Positions 55,997-64,000 of a stretch of 64,000 bases of DNA are shown here, piece by piece; position 1 is the stretch's first letter, and each line of letters opens with the position of its first letter. The stretch lies in contig NZ_RRZK01000007.1 of the NCBI RefSeq assembly GCF_004348895.1, positions 248,001 through 312,000 of the forward strand. Reading direction: 5' to 3'. The notes beneath the pieces were generated by a model. The model was given only the letters and a program-made list of their open reading frames with translations, did no database searches and was not told where the DNA came from. This DNA comes from Pseudomonas vancouverensis (lineage in GTDB: Bacteria > Pseudomonadota > Gammaproteobacteria > Pseudomonadales > Pseudomonadaceae). A program made the translations under genes and the position numbers.

Positions 55997-56662
55997 CTAG
56001 CGGACGCTGCTGGTGAAACGGCTGGCGCCAGGCAGTTCCAGCACGATCTCGTCACCGACATTCAACGGACCAACGCCCACCGGTGTGCCAGTGAGGATCA
56101 CGTCCCCGGCCTGCAACGAGAAGCAACCGGCCATGTGCTGGATCATCGGCACGATCGGGTTGAGCATCACGCTGCTGTTACCGTCCTGGCGCACCTGGCC
56201 GTTGATGGTCAGGCGGATACCAATGTCGGTCAGGTCGGCAAAGGTACTGCCGGACACAAACGGAGCAATCACCGCAGCACCATCGAAGGACTTGGCGATT
56301 TCCCACGGCAAGCCCTTGGATTTCAGCTCGGCCTGCTTGTCACGCAGGGTCAGGTCCAGGGCCGGGGCGAAACCGGAAATGGCATCCAGCACTTCTTCGC
56401 GGCTCGGTTTGGTCGATAACGGCTTGCCGATCAAGACCGCGATTTCCGCCTCGTAATGCACGGAGCCGCGCTCGGTCGGGATGCTGAAACCACCTTCCAG
56501 TGGCACCACGCAACTGCCTGGTTTGATGAACAGCAGTGGCTCGGTCGGAACCGGGTTGTCCAGTTCCTTGGCGTGTTCGGCGTAGTTACGGCCGATGCAC
56601 ACCACTTTCCCGATCGGAAAGTGAATACGCGTACCGTCGACATACTGGTGCTGATAGCTCAT
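55997..56662 (-). CDS. fumarylacetoacetate-hydrolase-family protein
   Basis: 221 residues. FAH fold: VVCIGRNYAEHAKEL, PLLFIKPGSCVV, metal-binding Glu in VHYEAEIAVLIGKPL, and the C-terminal GDVILTGTPVGVGPLNVGDEIVLEL. Family members are acylpyruvases, oxaloacetate decarboxylases/tautomerases or isomerases of degradation pathways. Next to D-2-hydroxyglutarate dehydrogenase on the same strand (39 bp), so an action on a 2-oxo acid is plausible. Good RBS before the ATG. Confidence 0.87.
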   Translation of the reverse strand: MSYQHQYVDGTRIHFPIGKVVCIGRNYAEHAKELDNPVPTEPLLFIKPGSCVVPLEGGFSIPTERGSVHYEAEIAVLIGKPLSTKPSREEVLDAISGFAPALDLTLRDKQAELKSKGLPWEIAKSFDGAAVIAPFVSGSTFADLTDIGIRLTINGQVRQDGNSSVMLNPIVPMIQHMAGCFSLQAGDVILTGTPVGVGPLNVGDEIVLELPGASRFTSSVR

Positions 56663-56701
56663 TTACCGACTCCTGCCTTCATTGATTCTTGGGACGTGCG
56701 A

Positions 56702-58096
56702 TCACACCGCGAAGATTTTGCCCGGGTTCATGATGCCATTCGGGTCGAACACTGCCTTGACGGCCTTCATGTATTCGATCTCAACCGGAGAACGGCTGTA
56801 GGTCAAGTAATCGCGCTTGGTCATGCCCACGCCATGTTCGGCGGAAATCGAACCGTTGTACTTCTCAACGGTTTCGAACACCCACTTGTTCACGGTCGCG
56901 CACTTGGCAAAGAAATCATCCTTGCTCAGGTTATCCGGCTTGAGGATGTTCAGGTGCAGGTTGCCGTCGCCGATGTGGCCGAACCAGACGATTTCGAAAT
57001 CCGGGTAGTGTTCGCCGACGATCGCGTCAATTTCCTTCAGGAAAGCCGGGACTTTCGACACAGTGACCGAAATATCGTTCTTGTACGGCGTCCAGTGGGA
57101 AATGGTTTCGGAGATGTATTCGCGCAACTTCCACAGATTTTGCAGCTGGGTTTCGCTCTGGCTCATCACGCCGTCCAGCACCCAGCCCTGCTCGACGCAG
57201 TGCTCGAAGGTTTCCAGGGCATGGTTGGCCACTTCTTCAGTGGTCGCTTCGAACTCCAGCAGCGCGTAGAACGGGCAATCGGTTTCGAATGGCGCTGGCA
57301 CATCACCACGGGCCATGACCTTGGCCAGCGCCTTGTCGGAGAAGAATTCGAACGCAGTCAGGTCGAGTTTGCTCTGGAACGCGTGCAATACCGGCATGAT
57401 CGCGTCGAAATCGCTGGTGCCGAGGACCATGGCGGTCAGGTTTTTCGGCGCGCGATCCAGACGCATGGTCGCTTCAACCACAAAACCCAGGGTGCCTTCA
57501 GCGCCGATGAACAGTTGACGCATGTCGTAGCCGGTGGCGTTCTTGATCAGGTCGCGGTTCAGCTCCAGCACGTCACCCTTGCCGGTGACGACTTTCATGC
57601 CGGCTACCCAGTTACGGGTCATGCCGTAGCGAATCACCTTGATTCCGCCGGCATTGGTGCCGATATTGCCGCCAATCTGGCTCGAACCTGCCGAAGCGAA
57701 GTCCACCGGGTAGTACAGGCCTTTTTCTTCGGCGACGTTCTGCAGATGCTCGGTGACCACGCCCGGCTGGCACACGGCGGTGCGGTCGGTGAGGTTCACA
57801 TCGAGAATCTGGTTCATGTAGTCGAACGACACCACGACTTCGCCGTTGGCCGCTACGGCAGCAGCGGACAGGCCGGTACGACCACCGGACGGCACCAGCG
57901 CCACCTTGTGCTTATTGGCCCACAGGACGATGGCCTGGACCTGCTCGGTGGTCTTGGGGAACACGATGGCGGTCGGGGCCGGGGCGAAATGCTTGGTCCA
58001 ATCCTTTCCGTAAGCATTCAGGGAGTCGGCATCGGTCAGCACCTTGCCAGGCTCAACCAGGGTCTTCAGCTCATCAATCAGGGCAGGATTGGTCAT
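56702..58096 (-). CDS. D-2-hydroxyglutarate dehydrogenase (FAD-linked)
   Basis: 464 residues from the ATG at 58096, with GAGAG before it; an in-frame Met at 58126 is less likely. FAD_binding_4 domain (VFPKTTEQVQAIVLWANKHKVALVPSGGRTGLSAAAVA; AGSSQIGGNIGTNAGGIKVIRYG) and the FAD-oxidase C-terminal domain with HIGDGNLHLNI and SAEHGVGMTK. Oxidises D-2-hydroxyglutarate to 2-oxoglutarate. Divergent from serA. In P. stutzeri the two enzymes are reported to be coupled: SerA makes D-2-hydroxyglutarate as it oxidises 3-phosphoglycerate, and this enzyme recycles it. Confidence 0.9.
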   Translation of the reverse strand: MTNPALIDELKTLVEPGKVLTDADSLNAYGKDWTKHFAPAPTAIVFPKTTEQVQAIVLWANKHKVALVPSGGRTGLSAAAVAANGEVVVSFDYMNQILDVNLTDRTAVCQPGVVTEHLQNVAEEKGLYYPVDFASAGSSQIGGNIGTNAGGIKVIRYGMTRNWVAGMKVVTGKGDVLELNRDLIKNATGYDMRQLFIGAEGTLGFVVEATMRLDRAPKNLTAMVLGTSDFDAIMPVLHAFQSKLDLTAFEFFSDKALAKVMARGDVPAPFETDCPFYALLEFEATTEEVANHALETFEHCVEQGWVLDGVMSQSETQLQNLWKLREYISETISHWTPYKNDISVTVSKVPAFLKEIDAIVGEHYPDFEIVWFGHIGDGNLHLNILKPDNLSKDDFFAKCATVNKWVFETVEKYNGSISAEHGVGMTKRDYLTYSRSPVEIEYMKAVKAVFDPNGIMNPGKIFAV

Positions 58097-58302
58097 CGAC
58101 AGAACTCTCGAACAATTCATGGTCATCCTGAGAACGCTTCACGTCGCAGGAATGAGTGTTTAGCGGGGCGCATATGCTAGCATACCGACCCCGCAGGATA
58201 GTGCCCAACGGGTGTTCTGCGGCGACGGCTTTCCTGCCGTCCGGGTCAGCTCCAGGCTGCTCCCTTCCCTGCCAATTTTCTCCGGGATACAGGTTTACGC
58301 AG
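58097..58302. promoter_or_regulatory. divergent promoter region, D2HGDH / serA
   Basis: 206 bp between the two start codons. The serA frame is open upstream to 58156, but family length puts the start at 58303. I see no clear operator dyad. Confidence 0.4.
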
Positions 58303-59532
58303 ATGAGCAAGACTTCTCTCGATAAGAGCAAGATCAAGTTCCTTCTTCTCGAAGGCGTCCACCAATCGGCTGTCGACGTCCTCAAGACGGCGGGCTACTC
58401 CAACATCGAGTACCTCACAGGTTCTCTGCCGGAAGCCCAGCTGAAGGAAAAGATCGCCGATGCTCACTTCATCGGCATTCGCTCCCGCACTCAACTGACC
58501 GAAGAGATCTTCGATCACGCGAAGAAACTCGTCGCTGTCGGCTGTTTCTGCATCGGCACCAACCAGGTTGACCTGGACGCTGCCCGCGAGCGCGGTATCG
58601 CCGTGTTCAACGCGCCGTACTCCAACACTCGTTCCGTAGCCGAACTGGTACTGGCCGAAGCGATCCTGTTGCTGCGCGGTATCCCTGAGAAGAACGCTTC
58701 CTGCCACCGTGGCGGCTGGATCAAGAGCGCGGCCAACTCCTTCGAAATCCGCGGCAAGAAGCTGGGTATCGTCGGTTACGGCTCGATCGGTACGCAACTG
58801 TCGGTCCTGGCGGAAGGCCTGGGCATGCAGGTGTACTTCTACGACACCATCACCAAGCTGCCACTGGGCAACGCCACTCAGGTCGGCAACCTGCACGAAC
58901 TGCTGGCGATGTCCGACATCGTTTCCCTGCACGTTCCGGAAACCGCTGCGACCCAGTGGATGATGGGCGAGAAGGAAATCCGCGCGATCAAGAAAGGCGG
59001 CATCCTGATCAACGCCGCACGCGGCACCGTGGTCGAACTGGACCACCTGGCAGCGGCCATCAAGGACAAGCACCTGATCGGCGCGGCCATCGACGTATTC
59101 CCGGTGGAGCCACGCTCCAACGACGAAGAGTTCGAAAGCCCGCTGCGTGGCCTGGACAACGTGATCCTGACCCCGCACATCGGTGGTTCCACCGCCGAAG
59201 CCCAGGCCAACATCGGTCTGGAAGTGGCGGAAAAACTGGTCAAGTACAGCGACAACGGTACTTCGGTATCGTCGGTGAACTTCCCGGAAGTGGCCCTGCC
59301 GGCTCACCCTGGCAAGCACCGCCTGCTGCACATCCACGAAAACATTCCGGGCGTGCTCAGCGAGATCAACAAGGTCTTCGCCGAAAACGGCATCAACATC
59401 TCCGGTCAGTTCCTGCAGACCAACGAGAAAGTCGGCTACGTGGTCATCGACGTCGACGCCGAGTACTCGGACCTGGCGCAAGAGAAGCTGCAACACGTCA
59501 ACGGCACCATCCGTTGCCGCGTGTTGTTCTGA
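58303..59532 (+). CDS. serA: D-3-phosphoglycerate dehydrogenase
   Basis: First step of serine synthesis; also able to reduce 2-oxoglutarate to D-2-hydroxyglutarate. 409 residues from the ATG at 58303, as in other pseudomonads. Seen: substrate-domain IGIRSRTQLTEE, NAD fold VGYGSIGTQLSVLAEGLGM, RGTVVELDHL, catalytic His in LTPHIGGSTAEAQ, and a C-terminal ACT domain (IHENIPGVLSEINKVFAENGINI) for serine feedback. Strong terminator follows. Confidence 0.96.
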   Translation: MSKTSLDKSKIKFLLLEGVHQSAVDVLKTAGYSNIEYLTGSLPEAQLKEKIADAHFIGIRSRTQLTEEIFDHAKKLVAVGCFCIGTNQVDLDAARERGIAVFNAPYSNTRSVAELVLAEAILLLRGIPEKNASCHRGGWIKSAANSFEIRGKKLGIVGYGSIGTQLSVLAEGLGMQVYFYDTITKLPLGNATQVGNLHELLAMSDIVSLHVPETAATQWMMGEKEIRAIKKGGILINAARGTVVELDHLAAAIKDKHLIGAAIDVFPVEPRSNDEEFESPLRGLDNVILTPHIGGSTAEAQANIGLEVAEKLVKYSDNGTSVSSVNFPEVALPAHPGKHRLLHIHENIPGVLSEINKVFAENGINISGQFLQTNEKVGYVVIDVDAEYSDLAQEKLQHVNGTIRCRVLF

Positions 59533-59549
59533 TAGCGGCTTGAGCGACA

Positions 59550-59580
59550 AAAAAAGGGAGCCTTCGGGCTCCCTTTTTCA
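59550..59580 (+). terminator. rho-independent terminator of serA
   Basis: A run, hairpin gggagcc-ttc-gggctccc, then T run; 18 bp after the stop and able to work in both directions for the convergent DUF4399 gene. Confidence 0.9.
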
Positions 59581-59594
59581 TACCCTCGGAAAAA

Positions 59595-60020
59595 TCATTT
59601 CACCGTTACGGTGATCTTTTCCGAAACGATGGGCGGATCGAATGCCATGTGGTTCTTGTCACCCAGCTCCAGCTGCAGGGTGTGCTGGCCAGGCGGCAAG
59701 GTCACCTCGGTTTCGGTCTGGGCCTTGCCGAAGTGCACATGATTGGCGTCTACCGGGATGACCGAGCCGGCCGGGATGATTTCCTTGGCATCGATCAGCA
59801 GGTGGTGGTGACCGGTATTGGCGGTGGCGTCTCCCGCCGGTGCCAGGGCGATGCCTTTTACTTCAAACTTGACCTTGAACGTCTTGCCCACCGTTTCGCC
59901 GCTGGAAGGCGAACCGATATTCACTGCGGCGCCCTGCGGGGCCGGCGTCGCTGCACTGGCCAACACTGAAACGCCCATCAACAGGCCAGCCAAGGCTGCA
60001 CGTGACATCAAGCTTTTCAT
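59595..60020 (-). CDS. DUF4399 secreted protein
   Basis: 141 residues with a signal peptide (LAGLLMGVSVLASAATPA). The mature part is a short beta-rich domain with a His-rich turn (ANTGHHHLLIDAKEI; DANHVHFGKAQTE) and TLPPGQHTLQLELGDKNHMAF, the DUF4399 pattern. The clustered histidines suggest a metal site, but that is inference. GGAGAA RBS. Convergent with serA. Confidence 0.83.
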   Translation of the reverse strand: MKSLMSRAALAGLLMGVSVLASAATPAPQGAAVNIGSPSSGETVGKTFKVKFEVKGIALAPAGDATANTGHHHLLIDAKEIIPAGSVIPVDANHVHFGKAQTETEVTLPPGQHTLQLELGDKNHMAFDPPIVSEKITVTVK

Positions 60021-60155
60021 TTTCTTCTCCAGTTTTTTCGTAAAATCCGCGTGGTCATGACAACTTCATGACCATTCGTTGTCGAAGGCACTCGACAACC
60101 ATAGCAAAGCGAGCCTGAATGAGAGGGCCGCGATAAAAAATTCAAAGGAGTGACC

Positions 60156-60755
60156 ATGCGCTTTCTGCCTGGCCTGATCTGCCTGCTACCCCTTTTGAGC
60201 CCCTTGGCTCATGCCGAACTGATTGATGACGTCAACGACCGGGGCGAACTGCGTATCGCCGTTGAGGCCAATACACCGCCCTTCAACTTCAAGGAAGACG
60301 ACAAACTCACCGGTTTCGAAGTCGAGCTGGGGCAAATGCTGGCCAGCGAACTCGATGTGCGGGCCGACTTTGTCATCACCGACGGCACCGACATGCTGAG
60401 CGGCGTCGAGAGCGGCAAGTACGACGTTGCCATCAACCACATAGCACAGACCCCGGATCTGCAGGATCGTTTCGACTTCAGCGAGCCTTACATCAAAACC
60501 AGTGCCCAACTGATCGCGCAGAAAGAAGAACCGCAATCGATGCTGCTGGTGCAATCGTTGACGGAGCAGAAGCCGAAAGCGAATCCGCCGGTGAACCTGG
60601 CGATCCCGTTTCAGAAAGGAAATCCGGCGTTTCATGCCAGCCTGGAGAATGCGTTGAAGCGGATCAAGGAAGACGGGCGCATGGCGGCGCTGGAGAAGAA
60701 GTGGTTTACGGCTGGGGCCGAGGCCGGAGAAGCCACCAAGCCTTCGGTGCAGTAA
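60156..60755 (+). CDS. compact periplasmic amino-acid-binding-like protein
   Basis: 199 residues from the ATG at 60156, which has AAGGAG 5 nt before it. Signal peptide to about residue 20 (LICLLPLLSPLAHA). Lobe 1 of a family-3 solute-binding protein is complete: RGELRIAVEANTPPFNFKEDDKLTGFEVEL, ESGKYDVAINHIAQTPDLQDRFDFSEPYI. Lobe 2, normally about 80-90 residues with a GVxxGT segment, is reduced to a short stretch, and the usual C-terminal helix NALKRIKEDGRMAALEKKWF follows. Whether it still binds ligand is uncertain. No transporter genes adjoin. Confidence 0.8.
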   Translation: MRFLPGLICLLPLLSPLAHAELIDDVNDRGELRIAVEANTPPFNFKEDDKLTGFEVELGQMLASELDVRADFVITDGTDMLSGVESGKYDVAINHIAQTPDLQDRFDFSEPYIKTSAQLIAQKEEPQSMLLVQSLTEQKPKANPPVNLAIPFQKGNPAFHASLENALKRIKEDGRMAALEKKWFTAGAEAGEATKPSVQ

Positions 60756-60762
60756 TTCAAAT

Positions 60763-60911
60763 GCCCCTCACTCTAACCCTTTCCTGGAGGGAGAGAGGAC
60801 TGACTGGGTGCTTTTCAAAACCTGAATTCGACCCCGTTATCAGCTGGTCAGCAAATCGACAAACAACTCGGTCGCTCCCCTCTCCCTCCGGGAGAGGGCC
60901 AGGGTGAGGGC
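60763..60911. repeat. REP-like pair of a different family (CCCTCACCCTAACCC type)
   Basis: Left part gcccctcactctaaccctttcctggagggagag and right inverted part ctccctccgggagagggccagggtgaggg enclose about 75 nt. Unrelated in core sequence to the other REPINs here. Located between the convergent binding-protein and DUF523 genes. Confidence 0.7.
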
Positions 60912-60922
60912 TGGTTTTTGAA

Positions 60923-61408
60923 TCAGGTCAAAGCCCTCAAGGCCACCAGCGCCTCAGCCAACTCCAATTCACTGAACACCTGCACGCCATTGCGCGTGAG
61001 AAGAGCGGCCGTCACGCCCTCGCCGCTGACCTTCACGCCACTGAAGGTGCCGTCATAGGTCAGCAAATTCCCGCAGGACGGACTGTTGGCCTTGAGCACG
61101 GCAATCTGAATGCCATGCTTGCGCACCAACTCCAGCGCCTGATACGCCCCCGACAGAAACTGCGCACTGACATCCTCGCCCTCGGTGGTGATCACCGATG
61201 CCTGCCCATCCAGCACGTGCGTGCCCTGCCCGCCCGGGATTTCCGCCGCTGCCCGAGGCGTCGGCAGACCACCGGCGACTTCCGGGCACAACGGCACCAC
61301 CCGCCCTTCATCCAGCCACTGCTGCAACTGATCGAAAGGCCCGCTCGCGCCACCGTCGTAACGGACGCGGTGGCCCAACAGGCAGCGACTGACGAGAATT
61401 TTCTGCAT
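60923..61408 (-). CDS. DUF523 family protein
   Basis: 161 residues, cytoplasmic. Starts QKILVSRCLLGHRVRYDG with the family Cys and R-Y-D-G motif; later CPEVAGGLPTPRAAAEI and KANSPSCGNLLTYDG. Conserved cysteines at the N-terminus, in CPEV and in PSCG may bind a metal or a cofactor. Biochemical function unknown to me. Starts 2 bp after the 2OG-oxygenase stop, so co-transcribed. Confidence 0.85.
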   Translation of the reverse strand: MQKILVSRCLLGHRVRYDGGASGPFDQLQQWLDEGRVVPLCPEVAGGLPTPRAAAEIPGGQGTHVLDGQASVITTEGEDVSAQFLSGAYQALELVRKHGIQIAVLKANSPSCGNLLTYDGTFSGVKVSGEGVTAALLTRNGVQVFSELELAEALVALRALT

Positions 61409-61410
61409 GA

Positions 61411-62043
61411 TCAGAACGGCTCGTTGCCGCGACGGCGGAACCAGCCGGTCAGCGACAGGCGATCGCGCGCGGCGGGCAGGACTTCATGAGGGACTTCGCC
61501 GGAAAGAAACACCACCAGGCAGCCACCAGTAGGCTGCACGTCGTGAACACGGTCATTGTCGAGGTACATGCGCAACTGGCCGCCATCTTCGGGCAACCAG
61601 CCGTCATTGAGGTAGACGACCGCCGATACCATGCGTCGATCGTCATCACGGAAACGGTCGAGGTGCCGGAGGTAAAACGCGCCGGGCGGGTACATCGCGA
61701 AGTGGCTTTCGAAATCTTCAAGACCGAGAAACAGACCACGATTGATCGCTTCGCGCAGGCTGCCCATCAAGCTCAGGTAGCTGTCGCAAGCCTCGGCCTG
61801 GCCTGGATCGATCCACTGGATATGGTCACCGCGAATCCCCTCGCGAATCTCCGACGTCGGCCCACGCCCGACCGCTGCCGGGGCCAATTCACCCTCCGCC
61901 GCACGTTTACGGCACTCGGCCGCCAGCGCTCGGGTCAGTTCCTGAGGCAGGAAAATATTCTGCTGCGACCAGCCGTATTCGGCCAGGTCGTCGACAATTC
62001 GTAACAGCAGCGGGTGATCAGAGGATATTTGCATGGCGCGCAT
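61411..62043 (-). CDS. 2OG-Fe(II) dioxygenase (prolyl-4-hydroxylase-like)
   Basis: 210 residues; the ATG at 62043 has AGGAA at a good distance, better than the Met at 62034. Double-stranded beta-helix oxygenase with the iron triad H-x-D...H: YLRHLDRFRDD and VPHEVLPAARDR, and the 2OG-binding Arg in the following RLSLTGWFRRR. Family members hydroxylate proteins or small molecules; the target is unknown. Co-transcribed with the DUF523 gene. Confidence 0.85.
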   Translation of the reverse strand: MRAMQISSDHPLLLRIVDDLAEYGWSQQNIFLPQELTRALAAECRKRAAEGELAPAAVGRGPTSEIREGIRGDHIQWIDPGQAEACDSYLSLMGSLREAINRGLFLGLEDFESHFAMYPPGAFYLRHLDRFRDDDRRMVSAVVYLNDGWLPEDGGQLRMYLDNDRVHDVQPTGGCLVVFLSGEVPHEVLPAARDRLSLTGWFRRRGNEPF

Positions 62044-62151
62044 AGTATTCCTGTGCCCGGAAATCCGACAGAGCCACGCAGCGGGTTGATACGAATTCTC
62101 GACAAGACCTGATGCCGCACGGAGAATAGTCGCCTGCTGACAGGAGTCCCT

Positions 62152-62904
62152 ATGCGCCGTTTGCTTTTCTCACTGTTGATGTTCTGCGCTTTGCCCGCCT
62201 GGGCAGACAGCCACGATCAGTTGTACAAGATCGCCGGTTGGCCGGAACAACGCGCGCACTTCAACGACGCCCTCTCGGCTGCACAACAACGCTATCAAGG
62301 CAGTCTGCCGCCAGCGGTGTTTCAGGCGCTGGTCAACAACAGCAACCAGCGCTTTGCCGCGCAAGCCGTGGACCAGCGCGCTGAAGCGCAGTTGCGCAAG
62401 AACCTCGCCGATCCGAAACCGGCACTGACCTTCTTCCAGTCACCTCTGGGCAAAAAGATCGTCGCCGCCGAACTGCTGGCGACCCGTCGCGACCAATTGG
62501 CGAAGAACGCCCACGGCTTGCCGAAAATGGAAGCCAGCGACAGCCGCATGCTGATCATTGGCCATCTGGCCCAGGCCCTGCCCGCTCGCGAGGCCGGCGC
62601 GGAAGTCAGCCTGGCGATTGCCGGCGTCGCGGCTGACAGCTTGAGTTCGATGATCCCCGGCCTGCTTGGCGCCGGTCAGGCCCAAGGCATGCTCAACGGG
62701 CAGCGTCAGCGCTTGATGGACCAGATCGGCAGCGACCTGAACAACACGCTGCTTTACGTCTACCGCGACCTGTCGGATAACGAACTGGAAGAGTTTGCGA
62801 CCTTTGCCGAATCGGCTGAAGGTCAGGCTTACTATCAGGCGGCGTTGGCGGCGATTCGAGCGGGGTTGGCAGTGGGACAGAGTTCGTCGAGCCTGGCCCA
62901 ATAA
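62152..62904 (+). CDS. DUF2059-type secreted protein
   Basis: 250 residues with a signal peptide (LLFSLLMFCALPAWA, cut about residue 19). Helical mature protein; the segment YRDLSDNELEEFATFAESAEGQAYYQA near the C-terminus is the DUF2059 signature. Predicted periplasmic, function unknown. AGGAG RBS. Divergent from the 2OG oxygenase. Confidence 0.82.
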   Translation: MRRLLFSLLMFCALPAWADSHDQLYKIAGWPEQRAHFNDALSAAQQRYQGSLPPAVFQALVNNSNQRFAAQAVDQRAEAQLRKNLADPKPALTFFQSPLGKKIVAAELLATRRDQLAKNAHGLPKMEASDSRMLIIGHLAQALPAREAGAEVSLAIAGVAADSLSSMIPGLLGAGQAQGMLNGQRQRLMDQIGSDLNNTLLYVYRDLSDNELEEFATFAESAEGQAYYQAALAAIRAGLAVGQSSSSLAQ

Positions 62905-62926
62905 TCCTCGGTGCCTGATGGATAGC

Positions 62927-63020
62927 CATCGCTAGCAGGCTAGCTCCCACAGAGGCTGGGAGTCGTCCTCTGATTATCTGATCAACAGAGAACCTGTGGG
63001 AGCTGGCCTGCCAGCGATGA
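62927..63020. repeat. REPIN of the GGGAGCTAGC/GGGAGCTGGC type
   Basis: Inverted pair: catcgctagcaggctagctc and tgtgggagctggcctgccag, with an inner repeat (cagaggctggga ... tcaacagag). Between the convergent DUF2059 and alpha/beta hydrolase genes. Confidence 0.85.
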
Positions 63021-63034
63021 GGCCCCGACAGGCG

Positions 63035-63982
63035 CTAAGGATTGCGGCCTTTGATCCGCTTGGTCAAAAACCCGAAATACTCCGTACGCATCACCAGCGT
63101 TTCATTCGCCAGGTGATGCCGCGCCTCAGGCAACATCAACACCTGCGGCCGATCGAACTTGCCCTGCAGCACCTTCAGGTTGTGCTGCCAATCCACGGTC
63201 ATGTCTGCTTGCCCCTGCACAATCAATGGCCGCCGGCTGCTCATGGGCGCCGCTTCAATACGCTTGATCCAGCGTGACAGCGCACCGACCCAGGCGGTTG
63301 GCAGCCGCAAAGGTTGCAACGGGTCGGCCTGCAAAAAGGGCAGGAATGCCGGGTCGTTGGAGTTCTCGCTGAAACGTCGGGCGATGGCTTTGACAAAAGG
63401 CCTGAGCAGGTAATAACTCAACTGCGACCAGCCCCACGCCCGTGGTCGCACCAGTGGCGACAACAGGATCACCTGGCCCTGGGCCGGGCTGCTCACGCCG
63501 GCATTGAGCACGTGATCGATCACGATCGCCCCACCGGTGCTTTGCCCGCACAGGTGCCATGGCTGTGGCAGGTCGAGCGACAGCGCTTCGCTGAACAAGC
63601 CTTGCAGGGTGTCCTGGTACTCGGCGAAATCCCGGATGCTCGCCCGCTCGCCACTGGACAGGCCGTGTCCCGGCAAGTCGCAGGCGATCACGGCAAAACC
63701 CTGGTCCAGCGCCCATTCGATCACATGTCGGTACAGCCCCGTGTGATCGTAGAAACCGTGAAAGACAAACAGCGTTGCCTTCGCTCGCTCCGGCCACCAG
63801 TACTGGCTGACCAGTTCATAGCCATCGACCTGAAATCGCCCCACGCCTCTGCGCAACGAGCGTTGCGCAAAATCCAGCCCGTAGAACTGCTGATAGGCCT
63901 GCACCTGCGCCGACAACGGCTGAGCTGCCGCCAGCGGCAACAGGCTCGCACGTAAAAGTTCAGGGTCGAAAGGAGCAGGCAT
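63035..63982 (-). CDS. alpha/beta hydrolase (monoacylglycerol-lipase-like)
   Basis: 315 residues from the ATG at 63982; an in-frame TTG at 63994 is also possible and the RBS region is close to the window edge. Serine hydrolase of the Hydrolase_4 type: FVFHGFYDHTGLYRHVIEWAL, DLPGHGLSSGERA, nucleophile elbow GQSTGG, acid near IVQGQADMTVDW, and His in PEARHHLANE. Probably hydrolyses a lipid ester. Substrate unknown. Confidence 0.85.
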   Translation of the reverse strand: MPAPFDPELLRASLLPLAAAQPLSAQVQAYQQFYGLDFAQRSLRRGVGRFQVDGYELVSQYWWPERAKATLFVFHGFYDHTGLYRHVIEWALDQGFAVIACDLPGHGLSSGERASIRDFAEYQDTLQGLFSEALSLDLPQPWHLCGQSTGGAIVIDHVLNAGVSSPAQGQVILLSPLVRPRAWGWSQLSYYLLRPFVKAIARRFSENSNDPAFLPFLQADPLQPLRLPTAWVGALSRWIKRIEAAPMSSRRPLIVQGQADMTVDWQHNLKVLQGKFDRPQVLMLPEARHHLANETLVMRTEYFGFLTKRIKGRNP

Positions 63983-64000
63983 GGGCGATTCCAAAGCGCG

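Noticed and set aside
56456-58180. 574-codon open frame opposite the D-2-hydroxyglutarate dehydrogenase
   Set aside because: Shadow frame; the minus-strand protein has unambiguous FAD-oxidase motifs.

Overview
This 64 kb window reads as the core chromosome of a fluorescent Pseudomonas (P. fluorescens group). It is GC-rich. Gene order matches the rpoH-ftsXEY ... lao ... coaD-mutM ... ilvD ... folA ... cadA/cadR ... thyA-lgt ... ptsP-rppH ... ilvA-rpiA ... serA neighbourhood that I recall from P. aeruginosa (about PA0376 down to PA0314). Intergenic spaces carry about 18 REP/REPIN palindromes typical of this group. I saw no rRNA, tRNA, CRISPR array, prophage or insertion sequence.

Layout. 0.1-4.3 kb (minus strand): rpoH and the overlapping ftsY-ftsE-ftsX operon. 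4.6-9.5 kb: an M16 protease pair, rsmD, and a third, catalytically degenerate M16 paralogue. 9.7-12.5 kb: a YheT-like hydrolase, an AraC regulator and a rhodanese-type sulfurtransferase. 12.5-17.1 kb: laoR, divergent from laoC-laoB-laoA (long-chain alcohol oxidation), with a strong palindrome in the divergent promoter. 17.2-21.3 kb: coaD, a ferredoxin, mutM, an HDOD gene and an rlmI-like methyltransferase. 21.5-25.0 kb: an AT-rich accessory cluster. 25.3-33.5 kb: ilvD, a pchP-like phosphatase, a cystine symporter, folA and a DUF2868/DUF3482 pair. 33.6-40.5 kb: a 2-aminoethylphosphonate-type transport and catabolic cluster with its LysR regulator. 40.5-43.3 kb: cadA and divergent cadR. 43.4-53.8 kb: thyA, lgt, a TauE permease, an NRDE gene, ptsP, rppH, a HAD phosphatase, a DUF2269 gene, ilvA and rpiA. 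53.8-64 kb: two tandem SdiA-regulated-like genes, an FAH-family gene, D-2-hydroxyglutarate dehydrogenase divergent from serA, and small secreted or hypothetical proteins.

The most unusual stretch is 21.5-25.0 kb. A good sigma70-like promoter precedes a 23-codon peptide ORF. A hairpin follows, then a SagB/ThcOx-type flavin dehydrogenase split by a +1 frameshift in a run of five G, an AurF-type diiron oxygenase with every expected metal ligand, and a Bcr/CflA-type exporter. There is no YcaO cyclodehydratase. It looks like a small, possibly peptide-derived, natural-product or modification operon that I do not recognise as described. The frameshift may be real decay, a phase-variation site, or a sequence error.

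Other points of interest are the dead M16 paralogue, a PhnZ/TmpB-like HD oxygenase without its usual 2OG-oxygenase partner, the serA/D2HGDH pairing, and a REPIN that supplies the C-terminal codons of the exporter.
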